The position numbers and the translations under genes are program-made. This document shows, in pieces, positions 34,301 through 41,400 of a stretch of DNA of 64,000 nucleotides (within the stretch, counting starts at the first letter, position 1; each line of letters starts with the position of its first letter). Source of the stretch: Mermis nigrescens (Eukaryota; Nematoda; Enoplea; Mermithida; Mermithidae); the NCBI GenBank assembly GCA_036768485.1, contig JAVLUZ010000712.1, forward strand, positions 62,001-126,000, in the 5' to 3' direction. The notes beneath the pieces are model-generated. The model was not told the origin of the DNA and made no database searches. It saw only the letters and a program-made list of their open reading frames with translations.

Positions 34301-35208
34301 CGTTACTGTAGTCTCGAAAAAGATTAGCTGAAAAAGCTCTCGGATAAATGAAACGGACTATAGTTGATAATAAATCGAAATTTAGCAAACCATTGGCACA
34401 AACTCTGCAAGATGTTCGACAAATTTGCAACATGCGATTAGGATTCTTTTCGCACTCGCCCACGCTGGCCCAGAAGGGGCACCAATTGTGACTATCGCAG
34501 CACATTGTCGAATCGCAGCTCGATTTGGCCAGTCCAATATCTAACAAAATATAACCCTGAGAAAGGCATAAAAGTAAAATTTCACGTGACTTGAGTCAAA
34601 ATGCCCGCTAATTTCTATTCGCTTCTATTAGATTTCCGCTCTGATTCTCAATCGACTCGTGAAGCATACATTTAGGAGCATAAGATAGAACAGAAAGTTT
34701 CAAATATAATTAGTTGTTATTATTCAGGTTTTCGAAAATTTGGGTTTTTAAAGTTTCGTGGAAAAGATAGCAAGAAATTTGGTCGTTCAAGACGTCGTAA
34801 GGATATTTAGCTTTGTATGGATAGACTTCAGAATATAAAAGAAAAAGTATTTTGGGAAAAATTTAAGAACAAAATGATGATTAACAGAGTACCGTAATCG
34901 AAGCTTTTAGCTAAAATGTTTTGAATCAGCAAGAAAAGTGCGTATTAGTTGATTTTGTACTATTCTTATGTTTATATCAATTTTTAAGTCTATTTGGATT
35001 TATTATTCAACTTATTGTCCAAAACCAGGTCGAACTGACTTTGCCTAAATGACAACACATTTTCTAAGGTTTTTTGAGCAATCAGAAAATTCTGCGAGTC
35101 AACAGCATTTCGCTGGGGTAAGTAGCCATTCTGGAGGCGGGGGATGGGCAAACCTCCAAGAATGTAAAACACTAAAGTCATTATTGACAGATTAACAAAC
35201 TGGAACAT
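5402..35208 (-). CDS. Gene A: ShKT-domain animal haem peroxidase (12 exons seen, 3' end off-window)
   Basis: Secreted haem peroxidase of the animal peroxidase family (An_peroxidase), expected to oxidise substrates with H2O2 outside the cell or in the secretory pathway. Joined exons: 35154-35208, 34391-34540, 30745-30921, 26960-27214, 25440-25674, 23648-23797, 21108-21348, 19210-19333, 16317-16607, 15260-15400, then either 13490-13607 or 5402-5519. All junctions are GT/AG and phase-compatible, giving 645 codons. Order: signal peptide (1-18), ShKT domain (about 27-66), linker, peroxidase domain from about 155. Visible residues: Gln250 and distal His254 (QFGQFITHD), Ca2+ loop Thr323-Ser329 (TSFIDGS), catalytic Arg382 (GDNR), proximal His480 (RFGHGM), Asn569 (PYNEW). 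Residues 253 (Thr) and 385 (Met) replace the Asp and Glu that esterify haem in myeloperoxidase. The final exon, expected to start FWY-N, is not between 1 and 5401. ShKT plus peroxidase matches nematode SKPO/MLT-7 proteins; the exact orthologue is not assigned. Confidence 0.88.
6160..6500 (+). repeat. 51-bp tandem array inside the Helitron
   Basis: About six units containing GATAGGCAATGCTATAAGAT and GTGATATAAGATACC. Since 51 is a multiple of three the array stays open as a 17-residue repeat, which creates a false 102-codon ORF. Confidence 0.9.
6610..7090 (+). repeat. 48-bp tandem array inside the Helitron
   Basis: About nine to ten decaying units of AAAATATGGTTTGACCAAAA followed by TTTTCCAAAACATCCT. 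Spacing of exactly 48 bp was measured at 6633, 6681 and 6729. The sequence is unrelated to the preceding 51-bp array. Confidence 0.88.
7443..7654 (+). mobile_element. R1 MITE copy with perfect 8-bp target duplication
   Basis: Starts CATAGGTGGACGGCACCAAA, ends CACGCCCAGGTATA, flanked by GATAGCAC on both sides (7435-7442 and 7655-7662). Internal R1 hallmarks: GGTATGGCGAAAAACACC, CGAGCACTATCCATTGGCAT. No ORF of its own. Confidence 0.85.
7948..8209 (+). mobile_element. R1 MITE copy
   Basis: CATAGGTGGGCGGCACCAAA to CACGCCCAGGTATG, flanked by CTTGTGTT and CTTGTATT (7 of 8 identical). Present at the same place in unit 2 (14664-14932), so it predates the duplication. Confidence 0.88.
8387..8926 (-). 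mobile_element. Reversed, 3'-truncated Helitron copy
   Basis: Reverse complement of the 5' part of the 5781-7172 element: TC start at 8926, the GTTTGTTTGTATGTCCGGGG segment, and about three 51-bp satellite units. It is cut off at 8386/8387, exactly where duplication unit 1 ends, so the truncation and the duplication breakpoint coincide. Confidence 0.85.
8883..8924. repeat. (TA)n microsatellite at the Helitron 5' end
   Basis: About 20 uninterrupted TA units directly inside the Helitron 5' terminus. The other copy has only a short TATATAT there, so the microsatellite expanded after insertion. Confidence 0.9.
9190..9600. mobile_element. Foldback-like repeat rich in CCATTAA/TTAATGG and GAGCAACC
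   Basis: Dense in short inverted words (ACCATTAA, TTAATGGT, CCTTAA, TTAAGG). The word AGCAACC recurs at about 9268, 9333, 9393, 9463 and 9588. No ORF. The resemblance of GAGCAACCGGGCC to the GGGCCCAGTTGCACC ends of the 31009-32784 element suggests a related foldback class. Confidence 0.5.
12372..13104 (-). repeat. Composite R1-related repeat, unit 2 copy
   Basis: Duplicate of 4280-5042 with a small internal deletion around 12785. The same AACCAATCAATCAA-type interior and R1-like ends are present. Confidence 0.6.
13280..13377. repeat. 98-bp near-perfect palindrome without spacer
   Basis: Two 49-bp arms meet at 13328/13329 (AGAGAAATTTCTCT centre) with one mismatch. Outer arm words TTTTGAAAAATGAGCTTGCT and its complement; inner arm TTGTAAACCAAGAG. 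It could extrude as a cruciform. Lies in intron 11, 110 bp from exon 11b. Confidence 0.92.
13490..13607 (-). CDS. Gene A exon 11, copy 11b
   Basis: 118 bp encoding [20 protein letters not shown], then [19 protein letters not shown], the D-x-x-x-G-x-x-E-x-P-x-x-G-x-x-V-G-P-T-x-x-C-x-I-x-x-Q-F peroxidase segment. Acceptor CGTTTTTAG, donor GTATTG. Phase 1 in, phase 2 out. It differs from copy 11a (5402-5519) at two bases, both synonymous (TTA/CTA Leu, GAT/GAC Asp). It lies in the right-hand duplication unit and is first in transcription order. Confidence 0.85.
14141..14370 (+). mobile_element. R1 MITE copy (unit 2 counterpart of 7443-7654)
   Basis: CACAAGTGGGCGGCACCAAA to CACGCTTAGGTATG, flanked by GATAGCAC and GATACCAC (7 of 8). 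Inherited through the segmental duplication. Confidence 0.8.
14664..14932 (+). mobile_element. R1 MITE copy (unit 2 counterpart of 7948-8209)
   Basis: CATAGGTGGGCGGCACCAAA to CACGCCCAGGTATG, flanked by CTTGTGTT and CTTGTATT as in unit 1. Confidence 0.85.
15260..15400 (-). CDS. Gene A exon 10: RExGLxPYNEWRxFCGL
   Basis: Encodes [20 protein letters not shown] and [15 protein letters not shown]. Asn569 corresponds to the conserved asparagine that hydrogen-bonds the proximal histidine. Donor GTAAGT in phase 1, acceptor TAATTAG, 141 bp, identical in length and phase to gene B 43643-43783. The downstream exon 11 exists twice. Confidence 0.92.
15401..16316. other. Gene A intron 9, no other feature seen
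   Basis: Very AT-rich with homopolymer A and T runs. Apparent open frames on both strands (15524-15797) reflect the low-complexity composition. Confidence 0.5.
16317..16607 (-). CDS. Gene A exon 9: proximal haem histidine
   Basis: Encodes [20 protein letters not shown], where His480 is the proximal haem ligand, then [17 protein letters not shown] and [10 protein letters not shown], and [11 protein letters not shown], the usual LDL-x-x-x-NIQRGRDHG position. Acceptor TCGTTTAG, donor GTTAAA, phase 1/1, 291 bp. In gene B the same protein segment is split between 51206-51437 and 45712-45891. Confidence 0.93.
16608..18144. other. Gene A intron 8, 3' part: decayed dispersed repeats
   Basis: Contains R2-like remnants with CGGCGCTTCGCGCCATATG (16799-16817) and ACCCCCCCCAC-type tracts at 16691 and 17005. 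No coding sequence recognised. Confidence 0.4.
18145..18315. mobile_element. 171-bp hAT-like MITE with perfect 8-bp target duplication
   Basis: The ends CAGGCACGTA and TACGTGCCTG form a 10-bp inverted repeat, flanked by ATTTCAAG at 18137-18144 and 18316-18323. An 8-bp duplication plus CAG terminus fits the hAT superfamily. No ORF. Confidence 0.85.
18770..19120. other. GC-richer island of unknown origin in gene A intron 8
   Basis: About 350 bp with clearly higher GC than its surroundings (words such as TGCAGCGCCGCCAATAAGAC and GCTCGTCATTGGCATGGTGC). The minus strand stays open through about 70 codons but shows no domain I recognise. It could be a decayed non-LTR retrotransposon fragment; unproven. 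Confidence 0.35.
19210..19333 (-). CDS. Gene A exon 8: [20 protein letters not shown] segment
   Basis: The EAR-x-x-x-x-AE-x-Q-x-I-x-Y-x-E-x-LP helix is a strong animal-peroxidase signature, followed by [15 protein letters not shown]. Acceptor AATAAACAG, donor GTGATA. Phase 0 in, phase 1 out, 124 bp. Gene B has no intron at this exon's 3' end. Confidence 0.92.
19334..21107. other. Gene A intron 7
   Basis: AT-rich. A diverged R1-like repeat lies at about 20640-20915 (CGAATTCTGAATGGTCAGGG ... GATCTATCCATTAAAAAC ... GGGGGTCTAGATCCCACCCG). Nothing else recognised. Confidence 0.45.
21108..21348 (-). CDS. Gene A exon 7: catalytic Arg and REHNR helix
   Basis: Encodes [32 protein letters not shown] and FLREHNRLA, then [12 protein letters not shown]. 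Arg382 of GDNR is the distal catalytic arginine. Three residues on, where myeloperoxidase has Glu242 (haem ester), there is Met385. Phase 2 in, phase 0 out, 241 bp, the same length as in gene B. Confidence 0.93.
21437..21694 (+). mobile_element. R1 MITE copy with perfect 8-bp target duplication
   Basis: CATAGGTGCACGGCACCAAA to CACGCCCAGGTATG, flanked by GTGTAGCT at 21429-21436 and 21695-21702. It sits in intron 6 of gene A, 89 bp from the acceptor of exon 7. Confidence 0.92.
21703..23647. other. Gene A intron 6 remainder: decayed repeats
   Basis: Several R2-like fragments with CCGGCGCTTCTCGCCGGATT (22349-22368) and TCGGCGCTTCGCGCTGATTT. A G-rich R1/R2 remnant at 23430-23580. No gene seen. 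Confidence 0.4.
23648..23797 (-). CDS. Gene A exon 6: calcium loop
   Basis: Encodes [20 protein letters not shown], then [18 protein letters not shown]. The T-x-F-x-D-x-S calcium-ligand loop (Thr323, Phe325, Asp327, Ser329) is intact. Acceptor TATTTCAG, donor GTGAGC, phase 2/2, 150 bp. Confidence 0.92.
24531..24942 (+). mobile_element. R2 MITE copy (412 bp) with perfect 8-bp target duplication
   Basis: CATACATGCACAGTATGGGA to CCAAGATCATGTATG, flanked by CCTGTCAT at 24523-24530 and 24943-24950. Internal palindrome ATGGCGCGAAGCGCCGAAAA. The same CATA...TATG termini and duplication length as R1 suggest one superfamily. Confidence 0.92.
25286..25385. repeat. (TATT)n microsatellite
   Basis: About 24 units of TTTA with occasional CTTA, CATT and GTTT variants, 55 bp downstream of the exon 5 donor in intron 5. 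Confidence 0.95.
25440..25674 (-). CDS. Gene A exon 5: distal haem site (Gln-x-x-x-His)
   Basis: Encodes [12 protein letters not shown], then [15 protein letters not shown] and a cysteine-bearing tail ending in [11 protein letters not shown]. His254 is the distal catalytic histidine and Gln250 the halide/distal-network glutamine. The residue before the histidine is Thr; in myeloperoxidase this position is Asp94, which forms a haem ester. Phase 1 in, phase 2 out; donor GTAGGT. In gene B the tail of this exon lies on the following exon instead. Confidence 0.92.
25675..26959. other. Gene A intron 4
   Basis: AT-rich. Contains a dispersed repeat at about 26625-26940 (TAGATGCACAAAATG ... GTCCGGACCCCCACACCCCC), a third family also seen near 37040-37300, 47700-47970 and 54880-55150. 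No gene. Confidence 0.45.
26960..27214 (-). CDS. Gene A exon 4: N-terminal peroxidase domain, C-R-x(2)-CYN region
   Basis: Encodes [10 protein letters not shown] followed by [20 protein letters not shown] and [13 protein letters not shown]. This is the typical start of the animal peroxidase fold, where R-x-x-DG-x-CNN leads to the G-x-x-TP-F-R segment and the Y-D segment. Acceptor CTATATCAG, donor GTACAA, phase 1/1, 255 bp. Gene B counterpart: 59374-59616 ([20 protein letters not shown]). Confidence 0.88.
27289..29190. repeat. Large dispersed repeat R4, copy 1
   Basis: Begins CATAGGTAGTGCG, with shared words ATAATATACTTA, GAGCGTGTAAAGTTTTACTG and CTGCCAACAATTCCGGTTAT. The module TTCTCTGCCAACTTCT recurs (about 27718, 27903, 28225, 28395) with GTGTAAAG/TTTACAC words throughout, as if built of imperfect 170-320 bp tandem modules. 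A second copy starts at 62951. No ORF recognised; the right boundary is uncertain. Confidence 0.6.
29586..30364. mobile_element. Mariner-like MITE (779 bp, TA target)
   Basis: Inverted ends of about 45 bp: CAGGGTGGCGCGCGTATTTA at left, TGGATACGTGCGCCACCCTG at right, flanked by TA on both sides. No transposase ORF remains. It lies in intron 3 of gene A. Confidence 0.88.
30745..30921 (-). CDS. Gene A exon 3: linker before peroxidase domain
   Basis: 59 residues ([12 protein letters not shown]... to ...LVEDRE) with one Cys (QRCADIQQ). It joins phase 1 to phase 1 between the ShKT exon and exon 4. Its equivalent in gene B is 62340-62480 (QRCLEIQK), with the same phases and a conserved acidic end (EDRE versus TDHE), which supports the call. 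Acceptor TTTACAG, donor GTAAAA. Confidence 0.8.
31124..31391 (+). mobile_element. R1 MITE nested in FB1
   Basis: CATAGGTAGGCAGCACCGAA to CGCCCATATGTG, flanked by GTGACAGG and GTGACAGC (7 of 8), both from the host element's TGACAG repeats. This shows insertion into FB1. Confidence 0.85.
32335..32588 (+). mobile_element. R1 MITE nested in FB1, second copy
   Basis: CATAGGTGGGCAGCTCCAAA to CTACGCCCACGTGTG, flanked by GCAAAAAT and GTTAAAAT (6 of 8). Confidence 0.8.
33041..33263. mobile_element. Short MITE of the AGTCTGTTTCA family (no tRNA part)
   Basis: The inverted ends CGTTTTATTTGTTCGGGAGC and GCTCTCCAATAAATGAAACA match those of the 545-bp tRNA-bearing elements. The roughly 120-bp interior is unrelated and lacks A and B boxes. 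Confidence 0.7.
33817..34360 (-). mobile_element. TIR element with internal tRNA-like Pol III promoter, copy 2
   Basis: About 544 bp, reversed relative to copy 1 (725-1271). Ends: AGTCTGTTTCACGTATTCGA at low coordinate and its imperfect complement ending GAAACGGACT at high coordinate. On the minus strand the A box reads TTAGCGCAGTGGTAGAACG (34074-34092) and the B box GGGTTCGATTCC (34039-34050), close to tRNA consensus. The arms of a tRNA cloverleaf do not pair well, so it is not a functional tRNA gene. It sits 30 bp downstream of the ShKT exon donor. Confidence 0.85.
34391..34540 (-). CDS. Gene A exon 2: ShKT domain
   Basis: The exon encodes 50 residues with the ShKT cysteine spacing C-x5-C-x8-C-x10-C-x3-C-x2-C (residues 33, 39, 48, 59, 63, 66) and the conserved Asp34, Trp42-Ala43, Gly46, Asn51-Pro52 and Met55. 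Two extra cysteines (27 and 32) precede it. The acceptor reads TTTTGTTAG, the donor GTTTGC, phase 1 at both ends, so the domain sits on a symmetric exon. In nematode peroxidases this domain lies N-terminal to the catalytic domain and is not itself a toxin. The 5'-TIR of a mobile element starts only about 30 bp downstream in the following intron. Confidence 0.85.
35154..35208 (-). CDS. Gene A exon 1: start codon and signal peptide
   Basis: ATG at 35208 begins [18 protein letters not shown], a short N-terminus followed by a hydrophobic run typical of a signal peptide. A GT at 35152-35153 (GTTTGC, the same donor hexamer as exon 2) ends the exon in phase 1, which joins in frame to the ShKT exon. 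The open frame continues to 34990, so the donor is a choice based on phase and on hydrophobic length. This is the least certain exon of the model. Confidence 0.5.
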
Positions 35209-38206
35209 TAGGGAATAATACCATACTTAAAACAGTCAATACATTAAATTTTGTTTTTCATTGGAATAATATCTAAGTAGCATTAGACTGACTAACCAAA
35301 TATTGCAGCGATTAAAATAAACACTAGCAGAATGCTATTCATAATTACAATTATCAAGCACATGAGGACTTTATGCGCTCAATGGCCCATTAAACACGTG
35401 TTTTAGCAATCAGCTTAGAAAATTGCTCCTTTTATGGATCGTGTCAAGATGAAAAGTATGCATGCAATCAAGTTTTGCATGCTCAAAACGATTGCGTAGA
35501 AATAACGCCCTGGGGCTAATTTTTTTATCATTTACATAAGCTTGATTCGCGGTTTCTTAAATAGTTGAACAGTAAATTTGGGGGTAGCGATAGAGTACGG
35601 TGCATGCTTTTTCGGTTGCCCTCGGGGCGCAATCGGAATCACCACAAGAAACGAGTTTTTGTATACTTTCTTTGCAACTCTTGCATATCAAGTGGGCGCT
35701 ATTAATTTTATTTGACTGTTTCAAGAACAAAAGCGAATAAGCGTTGCTTTATAGTTCCGCTGACGTCACAATCTTAATTGCGCAATTGCATTAAACTTTA
35801 TATTGTTATTGCCAAAATGAATTTGATTGCCTCTCCGCAGGCTGATATGACAGTGTCATGATGGAGCATTACTTTTGCTATCTTTACAAAATTTTGATGA
35901 ACGATTTCGCACCAACTTGTTTCCTGTCTTTCACGGTAGCCTGGTCATGAGAAAAACAGAATGTAAAAAAATTAAATTTTTATTTGCATGCATTCAATGA
36001 TAAATTGGATGGCTCAAAGTGATAATAAGCTTCCGATAATAAAATATAGTTTACTTCAATCCTGTTTGAACCATGTGTCACCGTGAAGATTGTCAATGAT
36101 ATGAGATATTTCAAGAGAAAATTTTGCATTTCGAGAGAAAATTTGATATTAAATTTTTTCTGCTGGTCTTTTGATGAAAAGAACAATGTCGGTTCTTTTT
36201 TCCATTCCGATTCTCAAACCATTCTCCATTTCCTCTGCTGAAGAAGAGATTCGAGATTCTTCTTCATTTCCGTTCACTCTTTATTTAAATTTAGGTTCCA
36301 CACTGATATTATTTACAAATATATTTTAATACAAATAGTTTATATTCAATTTCGAGTATTTTATGCGTAGAATTTCGTTTTTGTCCGTTTTTAGGCCGTT
36401 TATCCAGATCAAAATGATCAATTTACATACAATTGTCTGAAAACAAAATTTTGTTTAATAATTATTCAATTTGTCGAAAACTGGAGAAGTTTTTATTTTT
36501 TTAATTTGAAACTGTTTCGCGAACTTTTGAAATTTGTGTTATAACGAATTTGAATTTCAATTAGCATAAAAAACTAAATATTAACAGGTGTTTCGGTTAA
36601 TTCCAACCCCGTGATCCTTGCCCCCCCATTGTGCAGAGCAACGTGTTCTTGATCGAGTGCAGGACTTCGCCACTTTAAATACCAAAAATACTTCATCACC
36701 TACTACAATAATTAAAAATAGGTACATTTTGCCTGCATAATAAACTGGATAACAATAAAATCATGCAGCACGAGTGATTTAGGTGCTATTATATTTATTA
36801 TTTTTTTAAAGTAATACTTCCCATATTTGCTTACTTAAATGTGATTAAAATGATGAGCAAAATACAAAATAGCGTCAAAGCGCATTTCGTACCGATTAAA
36901 AAGTCACATTACCAGCATTTAAATTACTTTTTCCTTAATATAAGCTCGTTAGCAATTCCATTACCCAGATTTAAAGCACTTGATAATTGCTTGGCATTTC
37001 GCCAACTGATAAATTACACCCACTTCCGAAAAATGAAGACGACGATGCACCAATGGCCGGTGATGAGGGTGAGTCAAAGAGCTCCTTTGAGCACAAATAG
37101 CCTCAAAAATTGGTATAAATACTGAAATAGTGCGAAAACAACGTTTATCTACAGTTTATGATCGATTTTGAGCACTTTTGCGGACAATTTTTTATTTTCT
37201 CACATTTTTGGCTTTTATTTTGCTTATTCACCCCAGAAAATTTCCCATTTCTGAATTCTGGGGGTCTAGAGACTTCTAAACACCCCCACGTGCATGTCTA
37301 ATCACGATTACGTTTGTTATATACAATTAAAAACAAGCACACGTGGGAGAGGTAGGCCTAGATCCACAGAATCCAAACACAGCCCGCAAATTGCGGCAGA
37401 CCCGGGAAAAAATTTTTATGGGATTTTTAAAACTTTTCCCCATATCCCCAAAATTTCGTCTTTGCCAATTCATGAATACAACTATCAGATTTTTCATAAA
37501 ATTCTTTTAATAAATAATGTACCAGCTAACTTGTCAAACTTATTCATATAACCTGAAATTCTGATATTTTGAATTATGATCTACTATTTCCGAAGTCGCT
37601 TAATTTTACTAAAATTCCGGCAGCGACACTGGCAATGAATGATACGAAAATAAACGATACAATGACGCAAATTGACCCGTGAGAATCTAATTTACAGAAA
37701 AATCTCAAACACAAACGCGTATAATGGCCTAATATCGTACAAATATCTAATTATTATTTTTTAGCGCATCAAATAAGAACTTGATAAAGACGGGTTCAGC
37801 TCTGGAGCGAAATTTGTGGATAAAGTTATAAACTGTTTTTCTAAATCTGAAAAATATCCAAAATTTCAAAAATTGAGTTAGCGAATGCAAAAGAAAATTT
37901 TATTTTACGCTGAGAATAGCAACTTTTGGCAAAAACAGTAAAATCATAAAATTGAGCAAAATTTTAGTGCTGGACATACCGCTGCAACTCAACGGATTTT
38001 GGTTCTAGTCTAAATTTGTATAATGATGCTTTATACAGCTAACTTATCAAGTTATTTTCAGGTATAATTAATTTTACCCTTGAGGTCGAATCTCGAAAAT
38101 AGGTCTGAACTGACCCTGTTTTAAATATTTATAGAAAATTCTTTCTTATCACCAATAAAGAAACCTAAATAATAACTTTGACGCTTTCCCTCGTACTTTA
38201 CGCCCA
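35209..38206. other. Intergenic region between gene B stop and gene A start
   Basis: About 3 kb, AT-rich. It must hold gene A's promoter and gene B's 3'UTR, but I see no distinct promoter, splice-leader acceptor or poly(A) motif I could defend. A dispersed repeat fragment lies at about 37040-37300 (ending CACCCCCACGTGCATG). Confidence 0.5.
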
Positions 38207-38405
38207 CTAATCTCTCCATCTTTCAAGATCAATAAACGGTATAGTATTACACGATTCTAAATTCGAAGCATTAATTAAATTGAAAGCGTCCCTGGGCAAT
38301 GCGCGAAAATCGTCACCGTTTTCGCAAATAACGCGAGCTAGCGAAGCTTTTTCGAGCTCTATCAATTGCTGTGATGTGAATGCGGACGGATTTTGGTACC
38401 AAAAC
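38207..38405 (-). CDS. Gene B terminal exon with stop
   Basis: Encodes [40 protein letters not shown] and [14 protein letters not shown], then TAG at 38207-38209. FWY-N-P, SLA-x-V-x-C-x-N and the closing I-x-LE-x-W are the standard C-terminal motifs of the animal peroxidase domain, so the protein ends with the catalytic domain. Acceptor TTCAAAACAG, phase 2. No AATAAA is evident on the minus strand in the first 100 bases after the stop. Confidence 0.92.
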
Positions 38406-41400
38406 CTGTTTTGAAACGAATTCGGCTTGAGACAAATGCGATAAAACGCACATTCAAAACCATAGGTTGGCAGCACCAAAATTCTGGGGGTGTGCAAGAT
38501 TTTCCAAAAGTCAAAAAACGGTCTTAAAAATCGTGGTATGGCGAAAAAACACAATTTTTTAACGTTTCTCATCGAGCACTATCCATTGGCATCAAAAAAT
38601 TGCGAAAAAAACAAAAAAATTCTAAAATTTGATTTCTGGGAGAGAGCTATTTTGGTTTCTGGGGGCGTATTCGGTCTTCTGGGGCGGGGATGCATACCCT
38701 CCTATACGCCCACGTGTGTTACAACCATAGGGAGCAGCAGCTAAATTCTGCGGTCCGATGGAGCAAATCGCCAAAAATAGCATCGAAAATTAAATTCTGG
38801 GGGTCGATCGATTTAGATTTGGGGAGTCCTTTAGATTCAGGAGTTCACGATCCCCACGCCCACGTATGTTTACAAGGTAGTCCTAAAACCACACATGGGC
38901 GGGCCGAAGTCCGAAAAAGTTTAAGGGTCAACAAAGACACCTAAATTTGATTAAAGGAGCGAGAGAATTCTAATTTTTGATGCCTCTCTTCGATCGCTAT
39001 CTATTGGCGCAAAAATTGCGAAGATATAAAACAACAATTTTGCCAAATTTAATTTTGGGGCTCCAAACGATTCCGCAGTTTCTGTCATTATGGAAATTCA
39101 AATTATGATTGCAGAGCATGGACATCGTAAGGGTCAGCCTGGTTTAGGGAGTCGTTCCATTCGTTGTAGTCACTACTAGACACGCAAATGGGGGCTAGGG
39201 GGTTAGTCCATACTTGCACAAAGGCCGGTCTTCCCATTGATACAGTTCCCGCTTTTTTGGTTGGATGTGCTTAACAATGTTGTTGTTTGGTTGCTTGACT
39301 GAATGTTTAGTAGTGGTCCATTGATTGCATTGCTCGTTTGATTAGTTATTGATTATTGATTGGTTAGTCATTGGTCGATTGCGTGGCTGATTAGTTGATC
39401 TTTAAATCATTTTCATGCATTTTCTTTGATTCATCTTCCTTTTTCTAATTAATTTACTGCTTAGCTGGCTTTAGGATCATATTTGTGAATTTCCACCTTT
39501 TTTCTTGGCTTTGTATGACATTTTGCAAAATTCATAGGTACTAGCAGGTTTTTCCATTGATATCGACCCGAGCCCAGTTGATACCGCGTTGAACGAAGTC
39601 GTAAGGGTTTTCCATGTATGATCTGGTCTAGAGTCTACATTTCCATTTAAAATTTTCCGTTTTTCCATTCAGGTGGTGTATACTCATCTCCACTTGCCAG
39701 TCTGACTATTACTAGTGAATGGATTCAGGGACGGACTTAGTAAGGACTGGGGGCGGTCGCTCCCCACCCCCATCTGCCAAAAATATTTGGCGAAATAAAG
39801 GATGGATATGTATATACATTGCAATGATTTTCGCCCATCGACCATCGCAATTTCCCAAATTTTCTGACGCCTTCGCGTCGGGTTTATCTATTTATTATAT
39901 TTATTCACTCTCTTAGCGGCCTGGTAGCCATATTTTTGTGGTCTTTTCAATTTTTTAGCACAAACTCTAAATGTTTTTACGTTTCGCTTGAATGCTTTAA
40001 TGGGTTTTTGCTTGAAATGCATAAAAACAGGAAACAATGAAGTAATTCAAGTCTACAAAAGTCTTCCAGTCGAAATTTTGCCATCAATTCGCGGCGTTTC
40101 TCGCCGGGTTTCGGCTAAAGTTGAAGAAATTTAGACATTTTTTGCCCAAGATTGCTTAATGTTTTCAAATTTTTTTGCAAAATTTTTGCGCCAGAAATTA
40201 TTTTAACTACAAGCAAATAAAATAAAACGACGACAAAACGCTATTCTGCACGTGAATAGCTAGTTTTTGGACCTGTTTTTTACCGTTTTGGAAAAAGTTT
40301 GCTTACCGACACCTCCCTTAGAAAAATCCTATATCTGCTACTGAATAGACTGTCTAATGGTTCATGCAGACATTAAGCCTTCAGCTTTTTTATCAATAAA
40401 GGTCACTGCGCAATAGATCAAACGCGAAATGCTGTACAACTACATTAATATAAAAAGTACGAATCATAGATGCACAAGGTCAGGGTCGGCAGGGAATGAA
40501 ATCCCAGAAATCCAAAACAGTAAATTTATCATTAAATATTTTTTGCTGTTTTAACGATTAAATTGGTCAAAATAGCCTAGAAAACATTTTTTCGTGGTAC
40601 TATCGCATATTAAAAACATTTTTAGTCCATTTTGAATGCATCATATCACTTTTAACACAAAAAATGCTATAATTTATCAATTTTGGGCGCTTTTTGAGTA
40701 AAATTTACTTATTAGTACTAATCTGGCGCGAAGTGCCAGAAAAATTTTGACGTTTTTACTGCTTTTGACCTCAAAAAGGATGCAAAAAACGTTCCATCCG
40801 CTCAAAATCACCGGACAGTACCTGTCCGGCCGACCTTTCAGGGGTAACACCCCTCACCCTCCCTATGTGCATGTATGGTAAGAATACTCTATAGTGCTTA
40901 TGGTTTCTCAAGCATTTATTCCTTTTGTCCAGTCATCGTCAAGAAAAAGGCGGAAATTAATGAGCTAAGTTCAATCTCTATTCAATCTCAATAAACAATA
41001 ATGCCGCTTAAGCTAACATTCCAAAAATCAGATTCAATTTCTATCAGCTCGTAGATATTTATGGTGGATCATTTCAGCCCAGATTCCCATCAGATGTGCT
41101 CATTTTTTAGCATCTGAAACTATAGGATAAGATACGCGAATAATAATATTTAAATTGAAAAATGGAAAAATAAAAATTATAAAATAGTTTAAATCAGAAA
41201 ATAAGACAAAAGCACAACGCTACCTATCTCCATCTCGAATCCGTCTAAATTGTTCACCCAATAAGCAAGCTACTGTCGGTCCCACCATTCCATTCAATAC
41301 GGGATCTTCGACGATAGCACCGACGTACAAATCGATAATTTCTGTAAAGATCTCAAAATAATACGAGTCAGAATTTTTTTAGACTTTTTAAAAATTTTTT

